From positions 1 through 64,000 of the forward strand of contig JAJYIR010000002.1 in NCBI GenBank assembly GCA_021789935.1: 64,000 bases of DNA. The letters are read 5' to 3'. The position numbers were made by a program, and so were the translations under genes. This document shows, piece by piece, positions 46,870 through 54,599 of this stretch (its first letter is position 1; every line of letters starts with the position of its first letter). Under the pieces are notes generated by a model. It made no database searches and was not told the DNA's origin. It saw only the letters and a list, made by a program, of their open reading frames with translations. Origin of the DNA: Nitrospirota bacterium (GTDB lineage Bacteria; Nitrospirota; Thermodesulfovibrionia; Thermodesulfovibrionales; JdFR-88).

Positions 46870-48849
46870 ATGGCTTCTTTCTTTTTCGATCTTGTTTTCC
46901 CCATGAAACTAAAACCTCTTACCTACAGCAAGCCCGAAGGAATGGGCACCCTCCTTCCCGGCATGATAGTGGAGGCGGAGCTTAAAAAAACAACGAGGCG
47001 TGCCATAGTGATCGGGGCAAGAAACGCCAAAGACCTTCCGGACAGAGGCTTTCCGGCAGGCAGCATAAAGGCCGTCAAATCGGTTGTGGCCGGGTGCCCG
47101 GCCCTGAGCTCGCCTCTGCTTGAATTGATCAGGTGGATGGCGGGGTATTACATGGTGCCCGAAGGCTCCGTGCTTAAAGTGATGTGGGGCGGGGAAATCT
47201 TCGACGAGCCCACCCCCGGGAGGAAAAAAGGGCCCAAAAAAACAAAGGAGATGCGCCTGCCGGACACGCACGCAGAACTGTCCGGGGCAGAGCATACGCC
47301 CCGCCTCCCGGCTTGGGACCATTTTGCAGGCGGACTGGAAAAGCTTAAACAAACCTGCGGATACGGGGCGTTTCTCCTTCACGCCGGCGCCCCGCAAGAG
47401 ATGGAATTTGTCCTTGCCGCCGCCCGGGATGAAAAAGGGGTGATCGTCACATGCCCGGAGAGGTCTGGTTTAGGCCAATACGAGGCCGCATTCAGGCCCG
47501 TTTTCGGGGAGAGGCTTTGCGTTTTGCACGGGGGGCTCAGCCCTGCGCAAAGGAGGCTCGCCTATGCCCGGATACTTAAAGGGGAAGCGGACGTAGTGCT
47601 GGGCACCCGGGTGGCGCTTTTCGCCCCGCTCAAAAAAGCCTCCCTGATAGCCTTTACCGGCGAGGAGAATAAAAACTACAAAAACCAGGAAGACGTCAGG
47701 TACGGGGGCAGGGAGGTGGCCGTAATGAGGGCCTGGCTGGAGAAGGCCCGCGTGCTTCTGTCCTCAGATTGCCCGTCCGCGGAATCCTATATGAACACGC
47801 TGAAAGGCAAATACGGATACATCCGTTTCGAAAAAGAGAGACCCGGGATCAGGGTGCTTAAAGATGCCAGGGGAAAACAGGGCAGCCAATCGCTCAATGG
47901 GTCCAGGCTAATCGATAAATCTGTAGGGGACGCGCTTTCCCGCGCGCTCCAAAAAGGCAAAAGCGTTCTGGTTCTTGCAAACAGGCCGGGGCATTCCGTG
48001 CCCTATTGCGAGGAATGCGGCCACTTTGAGAGGTGCCCTTCCTGCGGCACGGCCCTTGTTTTTCATAAGGAGGGCGCACTCTGCTGCCACTACTGCGGTT
48101 TTTCCCGGAAATCCGCGCCGGAGACATGCGGCAGGTGCGGGAGCCACTCTTTAAAACCTTTGGGCGCGGGTATCGAAAGGCTTGAGGAAGAGATAAAAAT
48201 GCTCCTCCCCACGGCGGCCCTAAGGATAGAAAGCGGACGGAAAGAAACTGAAGAGACGCAGGAAAGCGCCGTCATCTTCCTTGGGACTAAAAAAATCTCG
48301 AAAAACACCGGGACTTACGGGGCCGCCGCCGCTGCCCTCATACATCCGGAGTCGGCGTTTTTCCAGCCAGGCTTCAGGGCAAGGGAAAGGCTGTTTGCGG
48401 AAATAAACCACCTGGCCGGGAGGCTTTCACCGGGTGGGACCCTGTTCATACAGACAAAAACTCCGGAGTTGTTCCAGACCATGAAAAACCTTGACTACGA
48501 AGCTTTTATGAAAACAGAGCTTGAAGAGAGAAAGGCCCTTGGATACCCTCCCTTCTCCAAACTCGCCCATATCGCCATTAAAAAGGAAGGGAAAGGGGAC
48601 ATATCCATCCCGAAAACCGGCCTTAATATCTCAGGGGGAGGGAATCCGCAGGGGTCCATCGCCGGGCGGGACCCCGCCGGCAATAACGTGGAAATCCTGG
48701 GGCCGGTGCAGAAAAAAGATGAAAGAGGGGGGGAATTCTATTCCATCTTGATAAAGGCCCCTTCGGCCCAAGAGCTTAAAAAGGCGATCGCGGGCGTGCT
48801 TAAATCGATCAAGGAGGGAAAGATCACCGTGGACATAGACCCGGCATAA
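46870..48849 (+). CDS. priA: PriA-like primosomal protein with degenerate helicase motifs
   Basis: Replication-restart protein. From ATG at 46870 (659 residues): an N-terminal 3'-DNA-binding domain (FFDLVFPMKLKPLTYS), a helicase-type core, and the eight-cysteine zinc region CEECG...CPSCG...CHYC...CGRCG, then the C-terminal domain ending DIDPA. Segments such as GTRVALFAPL and RYGGREVAVMRA align with PriA. But Walker A (G-x-TGSGKT in PriA) reads HAGAPQEMEF at about 171-180, the DEAH-type box reads TGEEN (263-267), and the GRAGR arginine motif is GRLSPGG. ATP hydrolysis is therefore unlikely. A GTG start at 46855 is possible. Divergent from the citrate synthase-like gene. Confidence 0.88.
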   Translation: MASFFFDLVFPMKLKPLTYSKPEGMGTLLPGMIVEAELKKTTRRAIVIGARNAKDLPDRGFPAGSIKAVKSVVAGCPALSSPLLELIRWMAGYYMVPEGSVLKVMWGGEIFDEPTPGRKKGPKKTKEMRLPDTHAELSGAEHTPRLPAWDHFAGGLEKLKQTCGYGAFLLHAGAPQEMEFVLAAARDEKGVIVTCPERSGLGQYEAAFRPVFGERLCVLHGGLSPAQRRLAYARILKGEADVVLGTRVALFAPLKKASLIAFTGEENKNYKNQEDVRYGGREVAVMRAWLEKARVLLSSDCPSAESYMNTLKGKYGYIRFEKERPGIRVLKDARGKQGSQSLNGSRLIDKSVGDALSRALQKGKSVLVLANRPGHSVPYCEECGHFERCPSCGTALVFHKEGALCCHYCGFSRKSAPETCGRCGSHSLKPLGAGIERLEEEIKMLLPTAALRIESGRKETEETQESAVIFLGTKKISKNTGTYGAAAAALIHPESAFFQPGFRARERLFAEINHLAGRLSPGGTLFIQTKTPELFQTMKNLDYEAFMKTELEERKALGYPPFSKLAHIAIKKEGKGDISIPKTGLNISGGGNPQGSIAGRDPAGNNVEILGPVQKKDERGGEFYSILIKAPSAQELKKAIAGVLKSIKEGKITVDIDPA

Positions 48850-48921
48850 ATTGAAGCCTTCAGGCAGTTGCGGCTTTCACTCTCTGCGGCCCTTTTCACT
48901 TTTCCGCCGCTGCAAGCCCGC

Positions 48922-48942
48922 TGCCACCCGATGGCATTTTTT
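48922..48942 (+). terminator. Probable terminator after priA
   Basis: Short stem TGCCA/TGGCA followed by six T, between the converging priA and ribF genes. The stem is only 5 bases, so strength is uncertain. Confidence 0.4.
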
Positions 48943-48980
48943 ATAATATGCAGACTTATGGGGAAGCTAATTTAAATCAG

Positions 48981-49934
48981 TTAAATGAGCTTTATGTTTC
49001 TTGCCGAACCAAGGACCCGTTTCGCTTCCAGAACGTCTTCCTTGATGGCGGCCTTCAGGGCCTCCGGGGAGGAGAATTTCTTTTCGTCCCTGATCCTTTT
49101 TACAAAATACACCGCAAGATTTTCGCCCACGATGTCCCTTTTGAAATCCATTATAAAGACCTCCGGGGAAAGCCTTCCGCCGTTAAAGGTAGGGTTCGTG
49201 CCTATGTTCATGACCCCGTCGTACACCTTTCCAAGGAGCCTTGTCTTTACCGCGTAAACCCCTTCTTTGGGGATAAGCTCATGCGGAGACATGACATTGG
49301 CAGTGGGATAGCCAAGGAGCCTGGAACCCCGTCCGGCGCCCTTTTCCACGGTGCCCTCTATCATGTATACCCGCCCCAAAAGGAGGGCCGCTTCATACAC
49401 CCTGCCCTTCTCCAGAAGGCCCCTGATGCGGCTGCTGCTTACGACCTGGCCCTTCATCCGCACGTTCCTGACCACAGCGAGCTTAAAACCGTATTTCTTT
49501 CCCCTCCTCCGAAGCAGGTCCGTGGTGCCCTTTTTTGCACGCCCGAAGGCATAATTATGGCCCACCACTATCCAGACAGGATGCAGCTTCTCCACGAGCA
49601 CCTTTTGTATGAAGTCATCCGGCTCAAGGCCCGCAAATTCCCGGTTAAAATTCACAAGAAGCAGCCTCTCTATACCCAAATGCCCCATAATGCGGGCCTT
49701 CTCCTCCCACGGGGTCATAAGGCTTGGGGCCCTTTCAGGCGAGAGGACCTTTACGGGATGCGGGTGAAAGCTCATGGCCATGGAAGTACCCCCGATGGAT
49801 TTGGCCGCATCTACGACCTTCTCCATTATCCTTTGGTGCCCGATATGGATCCCGTCAAAATTCCCGATGGTTAGGACCAGGTTAGGCCAGGTCTTTTTGA
49901 TCCCCTCAAGTCCGTTTATTATTTTTATGCCCAC
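48981..49934 (-). CDS. ribF: Bifunctional riboflavin kinase/FAD synthetase
   Basis: Makes FMN and FAD. The N-terminal FAD synthetase domain shows LTIGNFDGIHIGHQRIM, FHPHPVKVL, VVGHNYAFGRAKKG and VSSSRIRGLLEKG. The C-terminal riboflavin kinase domain shows LLGYPTANVMSP, GVYAVKTRLL and MNIGTNPTFNGG. Length 317 is typical. GTG start at 49934. coaE lies 18 bases upstream on the same strand, so the two cofactor genes are probably co-transcribed. Confidence 0.96.
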   Translation of the reverse strand: MGIKIINGLEGIKKTWPNLVLTIGNFDGIHIGHQRIMEKVVDAAKSIGGTSMAMSFHPHPVKVLSPERAPSLMTPWEEKARIMGHLGIERLLLVNFNREFAGLEPDDFIQKVLVEKLHPVWIVVGHNYAFGRAKKGTTDLLRRRGKKYGFKLAVVRNVRMKGQVVSSSRIRGLLEKGRVYEAALLLGRVYMIEGTVEKGAGRGSRLLGYPTANVMSPHELIPKEGVYAVKTRLLGKVYDGVMNIGTNPTFNGGRLSPEVFIMDFKRDIVGENLAVYFVKRIRDEKKFSSPEALKAAIKEDVLEAKRVLGSARNIKLI

Positions 49935-49952
49935 TGTATTGTTTTTTTATTT

Positions 49953-50540
49953 TTATGCGACCGTTTGGGCAAGCTCCTCAAATATGCGTCTCGCCTGCCA
50001 CATTGTCTCTTCTATAGAACCCTGGTTATTAATAACATAATCGGCCCTCGCAATCTTTTCCAGAAGCGGCATCTGCACGGAAAGTCTCTGTCTTGCGCTT
50101 TCCGGGGATACGCCCTGGACCGTAAGGCGGGCCAGAGCGGTTTTTTCATCCACATAAACGGCTATCACCTTGTCGAACATGCACTCATACCCCTTCTCAT
50201 ACAAGAGCGGTATCTCAATAAAAGCTATGTGGGCCTGGGAGTTTTCCGCAAGCGCCTTCTCTATATTCCGTATCGTCATGGGGTGGATGATACCCTCGAC
50301 GGAGGCCCGCACCGACGGTTCTGAAAATATCAGGCCGGCCAGTTTTTTCTTGGAGAGTTTCCCCTCTTCAAAAACGCCGCTGCCCGCGGCCTTCTCTATC
50401 ATTTCAAGCACTTTCCGGTCCTCAAGCAGCCCTGCCACTACCCGGTCCGCGTCTATGCAAAAGGCGCCCATCTCCCTGAAAACGGAGAGCACCCGGCTCT
50501 TCCCGCTGCCGTAATTTCCGGTCAGTGCCACTTTGACCAT
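49953..50540 (-). CDS. coaE: Dephospho-CoA kinase
   Basis: Last step of coenzyme A synthesis. A 195-residue P-loop kinase with VALTGNYGSGKSRVLSVF, CIDADRVV, the FIEIPLLYEKGYECMFDKVI segment (quoted in parts as IEIPLLYEKG and FDKVIAVYVD), and the lid R-x-x-x-Q region ESARQRLSVQMP. The family usually has G-G-x-GSGKS; the second G is N here, which is tolerated in other homologues. ATG at 50540; followed by ribF. Confidence 0.95.
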   Translation of the reverse strand: MVKVALTGNYGSGKSRVLSVFREMGAFCIDADRVVAGLLEDRKVLEMIEKAAGSGVFEEGKLSKKKLAGLIFSEPSVRASVEGIIHPMTIRNIEKALAENSQAHIAFIEIPLLYEKGYECMFDKVIAVYVDEKTALARLTVQGVSPESARQRLSVQMPLLEKIARADYVINNQGSIEETMWQARRIFEELAQTVA

Positions 50541-50698
50541 AGGTTATTATACAAAAAACACCGGGTCCCGGACGGTAAAAGCCATTGAAAGTCTTGAAAA
50601 TTAAAAGACTATCCTATATCTTAAAAGGTAAGAAACCCCTGTTTTCCACAACAGCAACACACAAAAAACGGAAAAATCTCTCAAGAAGGAGGATTTTT

Positions 50699-51976
50699 AT
50701 GGGTATAAAAGAAATGGACATAAAGCTAAAAGAATTTGTGACCGGTAAAGCCATGGATGCCAGGGCCGGGGCAAGGGACCTCCTAAGGGCGGGGACGGAC
50801 AAGAAAAACCTCCTTCTGATAAAGATGGCCCGCGCCCTCCTGTCCGGCACGGAAGAGCTGATAAAGGAAAACGCCAGGGACCTGGAGGCCGCACGCGGCA
50901 AGGGGCTCTCGAAGGCGATGACAGACAGGCTTACGCTAAACGAAAAGCGTATTAAGGAAATGGCCTGCGGTCTGGAAGAGGTGGCGGCGCTGCCGGACCC
51001 GGTGGGAGAGGTGCTCCATTTAAGACAGAGACCAAACGGCATGCAGGTGGGCAGGATGCGCGTGCCCATAGGCGTGATAGGGATCATCTACGAGGCCAGG
51101 CCGAACGTCACCGCGGACGCCACCGCCCTTTGCCTGAAGGCAGGCAACGCGGTGGTCCTGAGGGGCGGCTCCGAGGCCATAAACTCCAACAGGGCCATCG
51201 TCAGCATCCTCAGGCAGGAGGCAAAAAAAGAGGGTTTTCACGAAGGAATAATTAATTTCATAGATATCCCCGAACGGGAAGCCGTCATCGAGATGCTCAA
51301 GCTGGAAGGGCTTATAGACCTGATCATTCCCCGGGGCGGGGAAGGCCTTATAAGGGCCGTCGTGGAAAATTCGAGGATCCCCGTGCTTAAGCACTACAAG
51401 GGGGTCTGCCATGTTTTTGTGGACAGGGATGCCGACCCGCTAATGGCCCGCGAGATATGCCTTAACGCCAAGGTGCAGCGCCCCGGCACCTGCAACGCTA
51501 TGGAGACCATGCTTGTGGATGAGGAAATAGCCCAGGGCTTTCTGCCTGTTGTGCTTAAAGCCATGGAAGAAAAAGGCGTTGCGGTAAAAGGTGACAAAAA
51601 GACGATGGACATCTACCCCGGCGCGCAGGAGGCAAGCGAGGAGGACTATTACAAAGAATACCTGGACCTGATCCTGAACGTGCGGGTTGTGGCGGGAATG
51701 GATGAGGCCATGGAGCACATAGCCAAATATGGGTCCTCCCACTCGGATTCGATCGTAACAATGAACTACGAAAAGGCGATGAGATTTTTAAGGGAGGTGG
51801 ACTCCGCTGCCGTCTTCGTGAACGCCTCCACCAGGCTTAATGACGGGGGGCAGTTCGGCCTTGGCGCCGAGATAGGCATCTCCACCGACAAGATACATGC
51901 CAGGGGGCCCATGGGGCTTGAGGAGCTGACCTGCACTAAATTCATAGTCCTTGGAAGCGGGCAGATAAGACAGTAA
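50699..51976 (+). CDS. proA: Gamma-glutamyl phosphate reductase
   Basis: Second step of proline synthesis, reducing glutamyl phosphate to the semialdehyde with NADPH. The start at 50699 follows AAGGAGG; the frame is open to 50585, but that part is intergenic. The 425 residues show VGVIGIIYEARPNVTADA-type IGVIGIIYEARPNVT, LRGGSEAINSNRA, LIIPRGGEGLI, HYKGVCHVFVD and the catalytic cysteine in QRPGTCNAMETMLVDE. proB is not adjacent. Confidence 0.96.
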   Translation: MGIKEMDIKLKEFVTGKAMDARAGARDLLRAGTDKKNLLLIKMARALLSGTEELIKENARDLEAARGKGLSKAMTDRLTLNEKRIKEMACGLEEVAALPDPVGEVLHLRQRPNGMQVGRMRVPIGVIGIIYEARPNVTADATALCLKAGNAVVLRGGSEAINSNRAIVSILRQEAKKEGFHEGIINFIDIPEREAVIEMLKLEGLIDLIIPRGGEGLIRAVVENSRIPVLKHYKGVCHVFVDRDADPLMAREICLNAKVQRPGTCNAMETMLVDEEIAQGFLPVVLKAMEEKGVAVKGDKKTMDIYPGAQEASEEDYYKEYLDLILNVRVVAGMDEAMEHIAKYGSSHSDSIVTMNYEKAMRFLREVDSAAVFVNASTRLNDGGQFGLGAEIGISTDKIHARGPMGLEELTCTKFIVLGSGQIRQ

Positions 51977-52055
51977 AGAACATGGCAAAATAAAACAATA
52001 AAACATTTAAAACTCAAGGGTCTGTCTGAAAAAATGAGGAGGTAACCGGGTTTTT

Positions 52056-52790
52056 ATGCTTATCGAGCGCGAACTTAAACGCTACAACCGCCAGATGCTC
52101 ATGGAGGGCTGGGGGGAAGAGACACAAAAGAAACTGAAAAACTCAACTGTGTTCATAGCGGGGGCCGGAGGGCTTGGCTCGCCTGTGGCCATCTACCTGG
52201 CGGTGGCGGGTATCGGCCATATAAGGATATGCGATTTCGATTCCCCGGACTGGTCCAACCTGAACCGGCAGGTGCTTCACAGCCCCTCAAGGATAGGCAT
52301 TAACAAAGCGGTCTCCGGAAAGATGACCTTAAACGAGCTTAACCCGGATGTGGAGATAACGGCATTTACGGAAAAGATAACCGGCGAATCGGTGGACGAG
52401 CTGGCGGGAAAGGCGGACATCATATTGGACTGCATGGACAACTTCCCCACCAGGTATGTCCTCAACGAGTGCGCCATGAAAAAAGGCATCCCCCTCGTCT
52501 TTGGAAGCATCTGGGGAATGGAAGGCAGGCTGAGCTTCATAAAAGCGCCGGAGACCCCATGTCTCAGGTGCATTTACCCGGAAGCGCCGCCTTCCGAGGT
52601 GTTCCCGGTGGTTGGAGCCACTCCCGGGGTCATAGGCTCCCTGCAGGTGCTGGAGGCGCTGAAATACCTCACCGGCATCGGCGAAAACCATAAAGGCAAG
52701 CTTCTCGTATGGAACGGATACAAAATGGAGTTCAAAAGCTATAAAGCCTACAAGGACCCAGAATGCGCCTCATGCGGTAAGAATGGATAA
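52056..52790 (+). CDS. ThiF/MoeB/HesA-family adenylating enzyme
   Basis: A 244-residue E1-like enzyme that adenylates the C-terminal glycine of a small sulfur-carrier protein. Signatures are RYNRQMLMEGWGEETQKKL, the ATP site FIAGAGGLGSPVAIYLAVAG, DFDSPDWSNLNRQVLH, DCMDNFPTRYVLNE and two CxxC zinc pairs (CLRC and CASC). In ThiF and MoeB these feed sulfur into thiamin or molybdopterin. No ThiS, MoaD or thi gene is adjacent, so the partner is unknown. The stop codon lies within the first copy of a 75-base tandem repeat. GAGGAGGT lies 14 bases before the ATG. Confidence 0.9.
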   Translation: MLIERELKRYNRQMLMEGWGEETQKKLKNSTVFIAGAGGLGSPVAIYLAVAGIGHIRICDFDSPDWSNLNRQVLHSPSRIGINKAVSGKMTLNELNPDVEITAFTEKITGESVDELAGKADIILDCMDNFPTRYVLNECAMKKGIPLVFGSIWGMEGRLSFIKAPETPCLRCIYPEAPPSEVFPVVGATPGVIGSLQVLEALKYLTGIGENHKGKLLVWNGYKMEFKSYKAYKDPECASCGKNG

Positions 52791-52932
52791 CGAGCGTAAA
52801 GCTAGCGGATCTGAATGAATAAAAAAATCCCTGCATTCGAGACCCAAGGGGTCTACAATGGATAACGAGCGCAAAGCGGGCGAATCCGGCAAATCAAGGG
52901 AGCCCTTACATTCGATCCCCGCAGGGAGTACA
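52783..52932 (+). repeat. Two imperfect tandem copies of a 75-base unit before bioA
   Basis: Copy 1 (52783-52857) and copy 2 (52858-52932) both start ATGGATAACGAGCG, share AAAGC, GCG, ATC, CCCT and CATTCGA blocks at the same positions, and end in a small hairpin (GACCC-aag-GGGTC; ATCCCC-gca-GGGAGT). Copy 1 contains the thiF-like stop codon and a 11-codon frame; copy 2 holds a 26-codon frame (52858-52938) with the same MDNERKA start whose TGA overlaps the bioA GTG. The second hairpin also supplies the bioA ribosome site. Confidence 0.75.
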
Positions 52933-52934
52933 CA

Positions 52935-54410
52935 GTGACCTCTTTCAACTCTTCGCCTTCGGGCGATAAGAAGTCCCCAAGCGATAAAATGTCCAGTGGT
53001 AATAAGATCTCTCTGGGCGGCAGGATAAAGGGCCTGGAGGCCATAGACAAGGCCCACGTCTGGCACCCTTTCACGCAGATGAAGGACTGGGCGCAGGGCG
53101 ATCCGCTCATAATCACGGAGGCCAGGGACTGCTTCATAAAAGACATCCGGGGCAGATGGTATCTTGACGGTGTGTCCTCATTATGGGTGAATACTCTCGG
53201 CCATAGAAAAAAAGAGATAAACGCGGCCATCACCGCCCAGCTTGCGAAGGCCGCGCATACGACCCTCCTCGGGCTGGCAAACGAGGCATCCATAGAGCTT
53301 GCCGGCAGGCTTGCCGCGCTGATGGAGAAAAGCTTCGCCCCATTTTCAGCGCCGCCGGACAAAAAAAACAAAAAACTGACGCGGATATTCTATTCCGATA
53401 ACGGGTCTACCGCGGTAGAGGTAGGCCTCAAGATGGCTTTCCAGTACTGGAGGCACAAGGGGGAGAGAGGCAGATCCCTCTTCGTGTCGCTTGAAAACGG
53501 CTATCATGGGGACACGATAGGTGCGGTCAGCGTCGGAGGGGTGGAGATGTTCCACGATGTTTTCAGGCCGCTTCTGTTTGACACCCTGAAAGCTCCCTCC
53601 CCATATTGCTACAGATGCGGACTGGGGCTCGAATATCCGGCGTGCGGCCTGGCCTGCACCGGCCCGCTGGAGGATTTCTTTAAGACCCGGGGGCAAGAGA
53701 TAGCGGCATTCGTGCTTGAGCCAATGGTGCAGGCCGCAGGCGGCATGATCATCTTCCCAGACGGCTATTTAAAAAAGGTAAAAGAGCTTTGCGAGAAATA
53801 CGGCGTCCTTTTAATAGCGGACGAGGTGGCGACAGGGTTTGGAAGGACCGGCAGAATGTTCGCCTGCGAGCATGAGGGCGTTGTTCCGGACATACTGTGC
53901 CTTTCAAAGGGAATAACCGGCGGATATATGCCTCTTGCCGTCACCATAACCAATGACGAGGTTTACGGGGCCTTCCTGGGCGGGTACGAGGAACTGAAGA
54001 CTTTTTTCCACGGGCATTCCTACACCGGCAACCCTCTTGCCTGCAGCGCGGCCCTGGCAGTGCTGGAGATATTCGAGAATGAAAAAGTGATCGACGGGCT
54101 CTCCCCCAAAATCACCCTGCTGCAGGAAAGACTTAAAGAAATAGGCGCCCATGCGCGCGTTGGCCAGGCAAAGAGCCTGGGGCTTATGGGCAGGATTGAG
54201 CTGGTTGAGGACAAACCCCACGGGACGCCTTACCCCTGGGAAGAGAAAATGGGCTGGAAGGTGGCGCTTCGGGCGCTTGAAAAAGGGCTGTTCATCCGCC
54301 CCCTCGGCAATGTTATGGTCCTGATGCCGCCGCTTTCCATAAGCCTTGAGAACCTGGACCGGATGATGGATATGGTCCATTGTTCCATCTGCGGCGCGTT
54401 CGGCGGATAG
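52935..54410 (+). CDS. bioA: Adenosylmethionine-8-amino-7-oxononanoate aminotransferase
   Basis: Biotin pathway enzyme that transfers an amino group from S-adenosylmethionine to KAPA. Signatures: AHVWHPFTQMKDW, YLDGVSSLWVNTLGH, DNGSTAVEVGLKMAFQYW, LLIADEVATGFGRTG and the PLP lysine in CLSKGITGGYMPLAV. The start is GTG at 52935 with GGGAG 6 bases upstream. It gives 491 residues, about 35 more than usual at the N-terminus. That extension (residues 9-32) is made of four six-residue repeats. An internal ATG at 52989 would still leave part of it. No other bio gene is adjacent. Confidence 0.93.
   Translation: MTSFNSSPSGDKKSPSDKMSSGNKISLGGRIKGLEAIDKAHVWHPFTQMKDWAQGDPLIITEARDCFIKDIRGRWYLDGVSSLWVNTLGHRKKEINAAITAQLAKAAHTTLLGLANEASIELAGRLAALMEKSFAPFSAPPDKKNKKLTRIFYSDNGSTAVEVGLKMAFQYWRHKGERGRSLFVSLENGYHGDTIGAVSVGGVEMFHDVFRPLLFDTLKAPSPYCYRCGLGLEYPACGLACTGPLEDFFKTRGQEIAAFVLEPMVQAAGGMIIFPDGYLKKVKELCEKYGVLLIADEVATGFGRTGRMFACEHEGVVPDILCLSKGITGGYMPLAVTITNDEVYGAFLGGYEELKTFFHGHSYTGNPLACSAALAVLEIFENEKVIDGLSPKITLLQERLKEIGAHARVGQAKSLGLMGRIELVEDKPHGTPYPWEEKMGWKVALRALEKGLFIRPLGNVMVLMPPLSISLENLDRMMDMVHCSICGAFGG
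52959..53030 (+). repeat. Four degenerate 18-base repeats at the start of bioA
   Basis: Read as codons the units are SGDKKS, PSDKMS, SGNKIS and LGGRIK. At DNA level units 1 to 3 share the core GCGATAAGA/GCGATAAAA/GGTAATAAGA followed by TCC or TCT. The array forms the extra N-terminus of BioA and lies 26 bases after the 75-base tandem repeat. Confidence 0.65.
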
Positions 54411-54423
54411 AAAAAAGACCATG

Positions 54424-54462
54424 GGGAAGCCGCTTAAAGATAAAGCGTTCCCTTTGTTTTTT
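54424..54462 (+). terminator. Terminator after bioA
   Basis: Stem GGGAA-gc-CGCTT with AAGCG-TTCCC, followed by a T-rich run interrupted by one G, 14 bases after the bioA stop codon. Confidence 0.6.
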
Positions 54463-54472
54463 GTGCGTTCTA

Positions 54473-54501
54473 TTCACATGATTTCCGTATGGCGGTATAA
54501 T
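54473..54501 (+). promoter_or_regulatory. Sigma-70 promoter of the aldolase gene
   Basis: TTCACA (54473-54478), 17-base spacer, perfect TATAAT (54496-54501). The start near 54508 leaves a 5' leader of about 92 bases rich in A and T runs. Confidence 0.7.
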
Positions 54502-54599
54502 GTTTAGATATTCACGGCTTTATTGTCAAAAAAAATTTTTCCCGTAAAACTTTTTTTAAAGACTGGCAGGAAAAAATTTTCCTTAAGGAGGGGTTTGCG

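Noticed and set aside
48948-49874. 308-codon plus-strand frame
   Set aside because: Exact antisense shadow of ribF, which has complete family motifs.
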